DNA of 64,000 nucleotides from Aphanomyces cochlioides (taxonomy: Eukaryota; Oomycota; Saprolegniomycetes; Saprolegniales; Verrucalvaceae), in NCBI GenBank assembly GCA_019828595.1, contig JAHQRK010000016.1, positions 1,736,001 through 1,800,000 of the forward strand. The letters are read 5' to 3'. Positions 36,460-47,689 of the stretch are shown here, piece by piece (the stretch's first letter is position 1; each line of letters opens with the position of its first letter). The notes under the pieces are model-generated. The model saw only the letters and a program-made list of their open reading frames with translations. It was not told where the DNA came from and made no database searches. Made by a program: the position numbers and the translations under genes.

Positions 36460-39400
36460 TCAGAGAGACCGAGAGAATGCACCACCACCGAAGGCTTCGT
36501 TGTATATAGGGTTCATCAAGATATCGTATGAGTGACAGCCTTCAAGCATAATTCCAGATTCCTCTTTGGTATGTTTAGATTCTGCAGCTTCCTCCAGTAA
36601 AATTGGCGCTCCACGACGGGCCAAAGCCGCAGTATACTGCTCGCGAAGATGTGGCTTCAACGTTTTCTTTGCAAGATTTTCTCGGAGAACAAATGTCGGG
36701 ATGGCGTCGAAGTAGTTTGGCAACTTTCTCGGCTCTTTAATACCTTTTAACATTTTGAAGCAAGTAGGGAAAACAGAGCGGAATGCTGAAGCAAAATAAC
36801 GGAAGACAATCAAGCGAGCCAAAGCCAAAACCACAATGGCAACAAATAGAGCAAACATAACTCCAGAGGGCATTGTGATTGCTCTAGATACGATTCGACC
36901 ACCTCGTTTCAGTTGATTGTTCAAAGAGTTGAGACCAGATATGTTGAAGTCAATTGCATCAAAGATTTGTGTGTTCGAGTACATCCAAATTCCAAACAAG
37001 GTGTGCAACAGTATTGCCCAGGGTAGCAAATTTCCTGCAGCAGTGGCAATTTTGCCATCGTATTGTGGTGGTGAACGTACGACCCGTAAAAATGCTAGTC
37101 ACATACGTATAAGCAGAGAAACAACTACAGTACATACTGAATTTGTCAGTCCAATACGTAATGATCATGCTGAAAAGCCCAATGAGAAGCATGAGTGGCA
37201 TTCCCGACGAAAACTAAATCATGTCAGTACTAACAATTTCTATTCCTTACCAATAGGGTAATGAATATCGTATTCATCACGACGGAATATCGACTCGCAA
37301 GGTCAAATTCGGGCCCACGATATAAAGCCTCGAGGTCTCGTTGGGTATCTTGGCGTGTGATAGAGAAATCAAATGAAAAGCCTCGATCAATGAATCGCTT
37401 CATTTCCATAATAACATAGGTAATGAAGACGTCTGCGTGAGGTGACACCATATTGATAATCATTGTCAACATCAAGGAAATACCGACGTCGTTGTACCAA
37501 TTCACTGAGAAGTCTGAATATTTACCACTGAACAACTTAAAACCAGCAATAGTCGCCCCTGCACCGTCTGACATAACCTACACAATGGAATTAAATCAAT
37601 CAAAGTTGGTAACTGAAATACATCGTCCATATTTGCATTGAGGAGCAAAACGATCAAGGCGGTATTGAAAAATTGAGCAATGAAGATTTTGTACACTGTT
37701 GCGACGACAACACCAGATCGTGTATGACTCTTTTGCTTCAGCACCAAGAGTCGCAAGACAGGCGCCAAACAAGCATTTATAATCACAACAATCAAGACAG
37801 AGGCAACCATCAAGGCGTTTATTTCCAAGTACTGTGTTCCCCATGTGTCACAATACTTTTGGCTCGATCCGGTGCGACGGTCAACGAATTCAATGTTCAT
37901 GGCTTCTTTTAACGATGTTTGGAGTAAGGCGGCTTTGCAAAAACACATCACCATCGTTTGGTCACCAGAACCACTTGTCTGTTCTTGAATGACATCCCAT
38001 TGGGACACACCTTCAGCTGGGCAAGACACTGGAGCCCCATACTTTTGAGTTAAATCATTCTTCTTCACCTTTGCTACGTAAATGACAATGAAACTCAAGC
38101 ATAGCAATGACAGTGCAAAGATGTTGACAACAATTATGCGCATTGTGCGGTTGAAAACAGTGTAGTCCAAGTTTTCCCAAATAATATCGGTCGGGTCTGG
38201 AGCAGTTTGAATCCACATGCGCTTTTTCTTAAATCGTTTGTGGTAAGGCTGAAAGAGGCGATGCAACGCTCCCAAGTTTGGATATTCGCGCAAGCATCTC
38301 AAGTAGCCTTCTTCTTCTTCAAATGTGATATATGCTGTGACTGCGACAAGACTTTTGCCCTTGTTTTTCTTCTCCCATTCATCCAACTGCTTTTCGTACT
38401 TCGCAAATTTATCATCTATCTTATTCGATGCTTTGATAAGCTTGTCCATGCGTTTCTCAAACGTTTTACTGTCTAAACCTCTCGCTGATTGATTATCGCC
38501 TTGCTTCGATTGATGGTGATTCACCACTCTTTCGCGCAAAATCTTAAACTTGGCAATCCGTTGCAGCGCAACATCGAGTTTCGCAGCCACTTCTCCGCGT
38601 TTTCGCATAAGGTTGATTTGAGTTGCATTAGTGAGTCCAAAGTTGATGTCTGCAACTTTAATATCCTTGATGGCTTCATTGTAGACTGGTGGTTTGCTAC
38701 TAAGAACTGTTTGGAGGTGTGTTTTCAACTAGTGTCCATGTCAATTTCCGATGCTTTAGATAATTTTACCTCTTCAGCTAGCTTAGGGACATCCTTGTGC
38801 GCTGGCAAGTGCATCAATTGAACAGTGTAGTTTTCCACATTGATCCTTTCCTTCAAAATACGTGCATTAGCATTTTTCTCTTGCCTTTTCATCCACAAAA
38901 CTATCAAAATGAACACGACAGAATACAGTATGTCCAAGCCACATGCTGTTTCCACAAAGTGTTGGCGCTAGATATGTAGTTATGAATATGGTTGCGAGAT
39001 ATCACTGCCTACCGTTATACTATTCCAGCCCATGATTCGGAATGCCCACGAGTTAGAAATGACAATTTGTGTGGTCATACATTGAGCTCTTGCGATAATC
39101 CCCCTAACATTCGAAGTTCCATTTTGGCTTTTTGGACAAGAAGATTTATCCATGCCATCGGCAATGCTTCCTTGACAGAATAGGGCACGAGAATCACCAC
39201 CGAGACAGCGAGTGTTATAAGTTGGGTCATATTTCCATTGAAATATTTCAGAGTCATTCACTTGAATTGTACAGCTAGTTTGTCCCATGCATATTCCTTG
39301 CAAAATGGGCACAACCGATGGACTGGAACATCCTGTCGCATTTTTTAGTATCAACTCGTTGAATTGTGGAACTCCTTTCGAATCCGTACTGTATGCGCAG

Positions 39401-40472
39401 CAAGGGTCTCCAGCAGTGGGATAACCTCCCAAGTAACAAGGAGATCCAGTGGATGGGCAGGTTGTGCCATCTAAACTTCCACGGCAAGTTCCCGCACTAT
39501 TAACTTGGTATGCCTGAGGGCATGAGCATTGCCCTTGCGAATCATACAAGGAGTAAGATGCCTAATATGCCATCAATATTTCAATAAAACTCGGCAAGTG
39601 TACCTCAATGAAGCCAATTTCACCGTACGGACAGGTGAGGGTCAGCGATTCACCATACTTGGCTTGAGCACAGACTGATTGCGATTCTCCAAGATGTCCC
39701 ATGCTGGTCATGCCCAGAATTGAGAGAGGGTTCTTTTGCAGCTGCAATTTTAGAGCATCACCACTCTCGCTGCCGCAAATAATGTAGATTGACATGGCGG
39801 GCAAGCTGATGACAAACATGATCAAGAAAAGCCAAGACATTACTTTCTACAAAACAACGTTAAAATGATGTCCACGCTGTAAGCTCTTCGTACAAGAAAT
39901 TTGAAGTAGAGACTGACGCCGATGCCATATTTGCTCAGTACATGAGAATCAGTCGGCAGGGTATGAAACGAGTGAGCTCCGAAGTCAGTACCAATCACGG
40001 GATAAGTCTTTGGAACTGGATGCCCCATTAGATCTCTCTCAGTTTGAGAGTAACACATTGGATGCGTCAAGCCTCTATCACGATGACACTTGGCGTACGA
40101 CAAGTATTTGAAAGTTTTTGTGCCGCAATCCGGAGGATACCCAGCAAGCTGTGGATCATGTCCCGGAGATTGGCATCCGCTCTGATATCCCTCCGGCTCG
40201 TCGGGAGGGATCGCAATCGTAAGATCCTCAATCGGGATTTCACCGTCCACTTGATTCACAACGTCATCCCCATCGTTTGTTGTGTCCGGCACCTCTTCAT
40301 CTTTGGAATGTCCATTAACTGCAGAAGTTTTGTCTTCGAGACCACGAGGTGGCTGTTGCCGCACTGATTCATTCACTTGGTCATCTCCACTGTGAACAGA
40401 CGCTTCCGCCGCTTGTCTTGATTCTTCAGCTTTTGGGATATCTTTCTTCTTGGATGAATTCTTTGAGGGCAT
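36460..40472 (-). CDS. OSCA/TMEM63 (CSC1-like) cation channel with lectin-like extracellular domain
   Basis: Minus strand, start ATG 40472 (MPSKNSSKKKDIPKAEES). A hydrophilic acidic N-terminus of about 200 residues is followed by a first membrane helix (WLFLIMFVISLPAMSIYIIC, about 39835). An extracellular Cys-rich region (39740-38990) then opens LTLTCPYGEIGFIEASY and contains ICMGQTSCTIQVNDSEIF and CLGGDSRALFCQG, the layout of a galactose/rhamnose-binding (SUEL) lectin. After the next helix (LDILYSVVFILIVLWM) comes the cytosolic domain with VTAYITFEEEEGYLRCLREY, then the family signature APDPTDIIWENL, and the multi-helix channel core ending near 36760. The tail ends FGGGAFSRSL. At least seven short introns join in phase. 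OSCA/TMEM63 proteins are mechanosensitive or osmosensitive cation channels; that role is inferred. Confidence 0.82.
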
Positions 40473-40739
40473 ATATGCAACCTTGTAATGGCTGTCTGGA
40501 GCTCGCTACAAGATCTCTCTTCGTACTCCTTGGACGAAGTTGGAGGAGAAAGGGAGAACCTAAACGATCGTTTCAGTTATTCCTAGCGATCCAAAAACCC
40601 TTTCGTATGTAACCACCCTTGCAAATGTAACTGTCTCGGTGCGAATGAGTTGGCATTTCCACCAAGCAGACTTCGATCTGATACATCCACATCTTGGGCC
40701 TTCTCATGCAGCTACCACACACAAACGAAAGAATAACAC
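40473..40739. other. left flank of the tandem array / OSCA 5' region
   Basis: Single-copy sequence between the OSCA start codon and the first array junction, so it probably contains the OSCA promoter. A minus-strand open stretch (40737-40575) begins with an acceptor-like GTGTGGTAG next to the array, which may be an exon cut off by the insertion. Confidence 0.35.
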
Positions 40740-40930
40740 ACATTCTCCGGCTTTTGCTTGACGGTATCCGTAATTTCAAGTCTTGTGCTGGACGAACGTC
40801 AAGCATTTTCGACACGTGGGTATTGTACAGTATACATAAATCAAGTATTCGATTGAGTGGATGAAATTTGCTTGACGGACATACAACACTCTTTCATTGG
40901 TAGTTTAATTTACGTTTTGCGTCAAGGAAG

Positions 40931-42924
40931 ATGCAAAGGGATACAAGCATTCAGGCGCTGCGGGACAATCGAGTCTCAAGGAACATGAGTGCGGGCTACA
41001 AGAGTGGCGTGAATGTGATAAAAAGTGGATATTGGATCATGGAGACGCCTCCATGATCGACGAGGATGGTAACATTGATCTCGATGTATTTGGATATGGC
41101 GAGTTTCTCCAGTTTATTGAATGGACGGTTCGACACACCAACAAAAAGCCCGGAACTCTGTCAGGATACCGCTCTGCTCTTCGGCACTACTATCGCGATG
41201 CAGGTAGAGCAGCGCCGATTGAGTTTGACGACGACATAAAGGAGATTTTTCAAGGTAAGCTAGTATTCTGCGAATTAAGTTGCACTCATTAAAATTTGTA
41301 AGGTATACGACGTATGTTTGCCGACGAGGAGCAGCTCTTATCCTCAAGGGACTCGGGGAAGAGACCTCTGGGTTACTCCCTGTATTCTGCTTTGTGTCAT
41401 CGGTCGCTTTCGATGTAGGACGGTGGCTTTGCCCATCACTATTTAGTTCTCTCCTGGAATTTGATGTGTCGCTCTCGTTCAACTCAAACAATCCGCTTGG
41501 ACCACATAACCTTCGAAGAAGATGCAATCGGTGTCGTCTTTTATAAAAGCAAAACGGACCAGGGTGGAATGAAACGTCGTGATCCAAAACATATCTATTC
41601 GAATCCAATGGAACCAACTACTTGTGTAGTCCTTGCTCTGGCAGTGTATCTCTCCTGCAATCCAACCCTTGTGAATGGCTTTTTGTTTCCTGGCTCCAAC
41701 CAAAGAGACCGCTTTGATAAGACTCTACAACGTTTGCTTGGTGATATCACTGAGTCTCGTGGAGAAGTGGTCTCAATTAATGAAATTGGAACGCACTCTA
41801 TACGCAAGGGAGCCGCTACGTTCGCTTGTTCTGGCTCCACTAGTGGGCCATTCATTATTAGTGTGTGTATTCGATGTGGATGGAGTATTGGACATGTTCT
41901 TGAACGATACATGCATTATGAAAAGGCAGGAGACCAATTCTTGGGTCGTGTCATTGCTGGTCTGCCGTTGAACTCGAGTAAATTTGCTTGCCTCCCCCCA
42001 CACTTTGATATTGTTTGTCCTCCTGTCGTTGATGAAAGACTACGCCTCATGTTTCCAAGTCTTGCCGCTGTCCCGGCGTTAACCTCTGTCCTGCAACTCT
42101 GCATCGCGTCGTTGGTTTTCCACAGTCAATTTTTGTTTAGAGAACTGCCCCACCGACATCCTCTCCTTGCTACGCCAATCTTCCGAAATGAGACACTAAT
42201 GCTGTCTCCCCGATCGTTTGTGATGGTTGAATCATCTACTTTGCATCCCACAGGCATCCCACCACATGCGCAGCTCCATGTTGGTCTTGAAAATACACTC
42301 CATGTCCTTGGCAAACTCCCCGACACTGTGGCTGAACGAGTGGAACAGATCATAGAAGAAAATGGTTTGACGGCTGGAAACATTACTCCTCAGTTTCTCA
42401 ACTCTACTCTTGAAACTATTCTACAGAGTATGCGCATCGGTGGACCTGCACATAGTCCTTCTCTAACCTCTACAGTGGACGATCATGGCTCAAAATTGCA
42501 TGTATGGAGTGGCTGTCTCCGAAAACTACCCCAAGGATTTTGTTTTCCCTCCGTTGATTTGTCGAGCGCATGGCAACTTTGGTGGCTAGGCAACACTCAC
42601 TTGGGCTGGCCACCATTTCCACCATTTCTTGATACGATAGATTTCAATATCTCTACGCAACGACGTCAACTTACAGAATGGAAATTCACCATGAATTACC
42701 TCAGAACCACCTTTGAACGAACGTCGCGCACGAAAATGTCTACAAAGCCATCTGAGATTAAGGTTTCAAAGGCATTTGAAATTGTCTTGCCTCATGTAAA
42801 CTCCATTTGTTCTGCACATGGCGCAAACTCGGGCAAACGACGCGTCTCCCAACTCAAACTCTTGACGGTAGTCCGAGATCTGCGCAAGCACGCTCGTTCA
42901 CAACTCCAAAACTCGAGCGATTGA
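40931..42924 (+). pseudogene. array unit 1: Crypton-like tyrosine recombinase, broken
   Basis: Exon 1 starts ATG 40931 (MQRDTSIQALRDNRVS) and must change frame by -1 at the A5 run 41020-41024 to continue as WILDHGDASMIDEDG, FLQFIEWTVRHTNKKPGTLS (core-binding domain). A 48-nt intron follows (41255-41302, GTAAGC...TTGTAAG). Exon 2 continues GIRRMFADEEQLL, meets an in-frame TAG at 41416-41418, then reads FAHHYLVLSWNLMCRSRST (Arg block), YKSKTDQ (Lys), THSIRKGAATF (HxxR) and RCGWSIGHVLERYMHY (Trp/His position and Tyr nucleophile). The last 280 residues contain KLPQGFCFPSVDLSSAWQLW and WWLGN, resembling the DNA-binding C-terminus of Cryptons. All catalytic residues are present; the ORF is not continuous. 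This copy has PPFPPF and Gln in the RRQLTEWK segment, and a T for A just after the left junction (TCTTGTGCTGG). Confidence 0.85.
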
Positions 42925-42960
42925 AAGTAGACTGTAGTAATTTCAGCCAATAAAACCTCA

Positions 42961-43180
42961 CTTGACGTCCATCCAGCAAATTCCAATCACAATACATTCT
43001 CCGGCTTTTGCTTGACGGTATCCGTAATTTCAAGTCATGTGCTGGACGAACGTCAAGCATTTTCGACACGTGGGTATTGTACAGTATACATAAATCAAGT
43101 ATTCGATTGAGTGGATGAAATTTGCTTGACGGACATACAACACTCTTTCATTGGTAGTTTAATTTACGTTTTGCGTCAAG
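42961..43180. promoter_or_regulatory. inter-unit spacer with five CTTGACG heptamers around the ACA junction
   Basis: Shown for the unit 1/2 boundary and repeated at every boundary. CTTGACG occurs at 42961 (+), 43011 (+), 43051 (-), 43125 (+) and 43174 (-). The ACA junction (42994-42996) lies between the first two. The spacer also contains the AATAAA (42949) of the preceding unit and must hold the promoter of the next, whose ATG is at 43185. The heptamers are candidate recombinase-binding or promoter elements. Confidence 0.5.
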
Positions 43181-43184
43181 GAAG

Positions 43185-45178
43185 ATGCAAAGGGATACAA
43201 GCATTCAGGCGCTGCGGGACAATCGAGTCTCAAGGAACATGAGTGCGGGCTACAAGAGTGGCGTGAATGTGATAAAAAGTGGATATTGGATCATGGAGAC
43301 GCCTCCATGATCGACGAGGATGGTAACATTGATCTCGATGTATTTGGATATGGCGAGTTTCTCCAGTTTATTGAATGGACGGTTCGACACACCAACAAAA
43401 AGCCCGGAACTCTGTCAGGATACCGCTCTGCTCTTCGGCACTACTATCGCGATGCAGGTAGAGCAGCGCCGATTGAGTTTGACGACGACATAAAGGAGAT
43501 TTTTCAAGGTAAGCTAGTATTCTGCGAATTAAGTTGCACTCATTAAAATTTGTAAGGTATACGACGTATGTTTGCCGACGAGGAGCAGCTCTTATCCTCA
43601 AGGGACTCGGGGAAGAGACCTCTGGGTTACTCCCTGTATTCTGCTTTGTGTCATCGGTCGCTTTCGATGTAGGACGGTGGCTTTGCCCATCACTATTTAG
43701 TTCTCTCCTGGAATTTGATGTGTCGCTCTCGTTCAACTCAAACAATCCGCTTGGACCACATAACCTTCGAAGAAGATGCAATCGGTGTCGTCTTTTATAA
43801 AAGCAAAACGGACCAGGGTGGAATGAAACGTCGTGATCCAAAACATATCTATTCGAATCCAATGGAACCAACTACTTGTGTAGTCCTTGCTCTGGCAGTG
43901 TATCTCTCCTGCAATCCAACCCTTGTGAATGGCTTTTTGTTTCCTGGCTCCAACCAAAGAGACCGCTTTGATAAGACTCTACAACGTTTGCTTGGTGATA
44001 TCACTGAGTCTCGTGGAGAAGTGGTCTCAATTAATGAAATTGGAACGCACTCTATACGCAAGGGAGCCGCTACGTTCGCTTGTTCTGGCTCCACTAGTGG
44101 GCCATTCATTATTAGTGTGTGTATTCGATGTGGATGGAGTATTGGACATGTTCTTGAACGATACATGCATTATGAAAAGGCAGGAGACCAATTCTTGGGT
44201 CGTGTCATTGCTGGTCTGCCGTTGAACTCGAGTAAATTTGCTTGCCTCCCCCCACACTTTGATATTGTTTGTCCTCCTGTCGTTGATGAAAGACTACGCC
44301 TCATGTTTCCAAGTCTTGCCGCTGTCCCGGCGTTAACCTCTGTCCTGCAACTCTGCATCGCGTCGTTGGTTTTCCACAGTCAATTTTTGTTTAGAGAACT
44401 GCCCCACCGACATCCTCTCCTTGCTACGCCAATCTTCCGAAATGAGACACTAATGCTGTCTCCCCGATCGTTTGTGATGGTTGAATCATCTACTTTGCAT
44501 CCCACAGGCATCCCACCACATGCGCAGCTCCATGTTGGTCTTGAAAATACACTCCATGTCCTTGGCAAACTCCCCGACACTGTGGCTGAACGAGTGGAAC
44601 AGATCATAGAAGAAAATGGTTTGACGGCTGGAAACATTACTCCTCAGTTTCTCAACTCTACTCTTGAAACTATTCTACAGAGTATGCGCATCGGTGGACC
44701 TGCACATAGTCCTTCTCTAACCTCTACAGTGGACGATCATGGCTCAAAATTGCATGTATGGAGTGGCTGTCTCCGAAAACTACCCCAAGGATTTTGTTTT
44801 CCCTCCGTTGATTTGTCGAGCGCATGGCAACTTTGGTGGCTAGGCAACACTCACTTGGGCTGGCCACCATTTCCACCATTTCTTGATACGATAGATTTCA
44901 ATATCTCTACGCAACGACGTCGACTTACAGAATGGAAATTCACCATGAATTACCTCAGAACCACCTTTGAACGAACGTCGCGCACGAAAATGTCTACAAA
45001 GCCATCTGAGATTAAGGTTTCAAAGGCATTTGAAATTGTCTTGCCTCATGTAAACTCCATTTGTTCTGCACATGGCGCAAACTCGGGCAAACGACGCGTC
45101 TCCCAACTCAAACTCTTGACGGTAGTCCGAGATCTGCGCAAGCACGCTCGTTCACAACTCCAAAACTCGAGCGATTGA
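43185..45178 (+). pseudogene. array unit 2: Crypton-like tyrosine recombinase, broken
   Basis: Same structure, intron, A5 frameshift and in-frame TAG as unit 1. Unit-specific state: keeps the three-base-longer PPFPPF, has RRRLTEWK (Arg), HITFEE and RFDKT, and the CACATAG variant shared with units 1 and 4. Confidence 0.85.
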
Positions 45179-45438
45179 AAGTAGACTGTAGTAATTTCAG
45201 CCAATAAAACCTCACTTGACGTCCATCCAGCAAATTCCAATCACAATACATTCTCCGGCTTTTGCTTGACGGTATCCGTAATTTCAAGTCATGTGCTGGA
45301 CGAACGTCAAGCATTTTCGACACGTGGGTATTGTACAGTATACATAAATCAAGTATTCGATTGAGTGGATGAAATTTGCTTGACGGACATACAACACTCT
45401 TTCATTGGTAGTTTAATTTACGTTTTGCGTCAAGGAAG

Positions 45439-47429
45439 ATGCAAAGGGATACAAGCATTCAGGCGCTGCGGGACAATCGAGTCTCAAGGAACATGAGTGC
45501 GGGCTACAAGAGTGGCGTGAATGTGATAAAAAGTGGATATTGGATCATGGAGACGCCTCCATGATCGACGAGGATGGTAACATTGATCTCGATGTATTTG
45601 GATATGGCGAGTTTCTCCAGTTTATTGAATGGACGGTTCGACACACCAACAAAAAGCCCGGAACTCTGTCAGGATACCGCTCTGCTCTTCGGCACTACTA
45701 TCGCGATGCAGGTAGAGCAGCGCCGATTGAGTTTGACGACGACATAAAGGAGATTTTTCAAGGTAAGCTAGTATTCTGCGAATTAAGTTGCACTCATTAA
45801 AATTTGTAAGGTATACGACGTATGTTTGCCGACGAGGAGCAGCTCTTATCCTCAAGGGACTCGGGGAAGAGACCTCTGGGTTACTCCCTGTATTCTGCTT
45901 TGTGTCATCGGTCGCTTTCGATGTAGGACGGTGGCTTTGCCCATCACTATTTAGTTCTCTCCTGGAATTTGATGTGTCGCTCTCGTTCAACTCAAACAAT
46001 CCGCTTGGACCACATAACCTTCGAAGAAGATGCAATCGGTGTCGTCTTTTATAAAAGCAAAACGGACCAGGGTGGAATGAAACGTCGTGATCCAAAACAT
46101 ATCTATTCGAATCCAATGGAACCAACTACTTGTGTAGTCCTTGCTCTGGCAGTGTATCTCTCCTGCAATCCAACCCTTGTGAATGGCTTTTTGTTTCCTG
46201 GCTCCAACCAAAGAGACCGCTTTGATAAGACTCTACAACGTTTGCTTGGTGATATCACTGAGTCTCGTGGAGAAGTGGTCTCAATTAATGAAATTGGAAC
46301 GCACTCTATACGCAAGGGAGCCGCTACGTTCGCTTGTTCTGGCTCCACTAGTGGGCCATTCATTATTAGTGTGTGTATTCGATGTGGATGGAGTATTGGA
46401 CATGTTCTTGAACGATACATGCATTATGAAAAGGCAGGAGACCAATTCTTGGGTCGTGTCATTGCTGGTCTGCCGTTGAACTCGAGTAAATTTGCTTGCC
46501 TCCCCCCACACTTTGATATTGTTTGTCCTCCTGTCGTTGATGAAAGACTACGCCTCATGTTTCCAAGTCTTGCCGCTGTCCCGGCGTTAACCTCTGTCCT
46601 GCAACTCTGCATCGCGTCGTTGGTTTTCCACAGTCAATTTTTGTTTAGAGAACTGCCCCACCGACATCCTCTCCTTGCTACGCCAATCTTCCGAAATGAG
46701 ACACTAATGCTGTCTCCCCGATCGTTTGTGATGGTTGAATCATCTACTTTGCATCCCACAGGCATCCCACCACATGCGCAGCTCCATGTTGGTCTTGAAA
46801 ATACACTCCATGTCCTTGGCAAACTCCCCGACACTGTGGCTGAACGAGTGGAACAGATCATAGAAGAAAATGGTTTGACGGCTGGAAACATTACTCCTCA
46901 GTTTCTCAACTCTACTCTTGAAACTATTCTACAGAGTATGCGCATCGGTGGACCTGCACACAGTCCTTCTCTAACCTCTACAGTGGACGATCATGGCTCA
47001 AAATTGCATGTATGGAGTGGCTGTCTCCGAAAACTACCCCAAGGATTTTGTTTTCCCTCCGTTGATTTGTCGAGCGCATGGCAACTTTGGTGGCTAGGCA
47101 ACACTCACTTGGGCTGGCCACCATTTCGATTTCTTGATACGATAGATTTCAATATCTCTACGCAACGACGTCGACTTACAGAATGGAAATTCACCATGAA
47201 TTACCTCAGAACCACCTTTGAACGAACGTCGCGCACGAAAATGTCTACAAAGCCATCTGAGATTAAGGTTTCAAAGGCATTTGAAATTGTCTTGCCTCAT
47301 GTAAACTCCATTTGTTCTGCACATGGCGCAAACTCGGGCAAACGACGCGTCTCCCAACTCAAACTCTTGACGGTAGTCCGAGATCTGCGCAAGCACGCTC
47401 GTTCACAACTCCAAAACTCGAGCGATTGA
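45439..47429 (+). pseudogene. array unit 3: Crypton-like tyrosine recombinase, broken
   Basis: Same two lesions. First unit with the three-base-shorter PPFRF form. It has HITFEE and RFDKT like units 1-2 but CACACAG like units 5-9, and RRRLTEWK. It is therefore intermediate between the two array halves. Confidence 0.85.
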
Positions 47430-47689
47430 AAGTAGACTGTAGTAATTTCAGCCAATAAAACCTCACTTGACGTCCATCCAGCAAATTCCAATCACAATAC
47501 ATTCTCCGGCTTTTGCTTGACGGTATCCGTAATTTCAAGTCATGTGCTGGACGAACGTCAAGCATTTTCGACACGTGGGTATTGTACAGTATACATAAAT
47601 CAAGTATTCGATTGAGTGGATGAAATTTGCTTGACGGACATACAACACTCTTTCATTGGTAGTTTAATTTACGTTTTGCGTCAAGGAAG

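Noticed and set aside
41416..41447. 32-nt GTAGG...TTTAG segment as an intron that would remove the in-frame TAG
   Set aside because: Removing it puts the next exon out of frame and deletes the conserved FAHHYLVLS block.
41114..41617. 167-codon minus-strand frame repeated in every array unit
   Set aside because: Antisense of the recombinase exons; it overlaps all catalytic motifs of the + frame and has no family features of its own.
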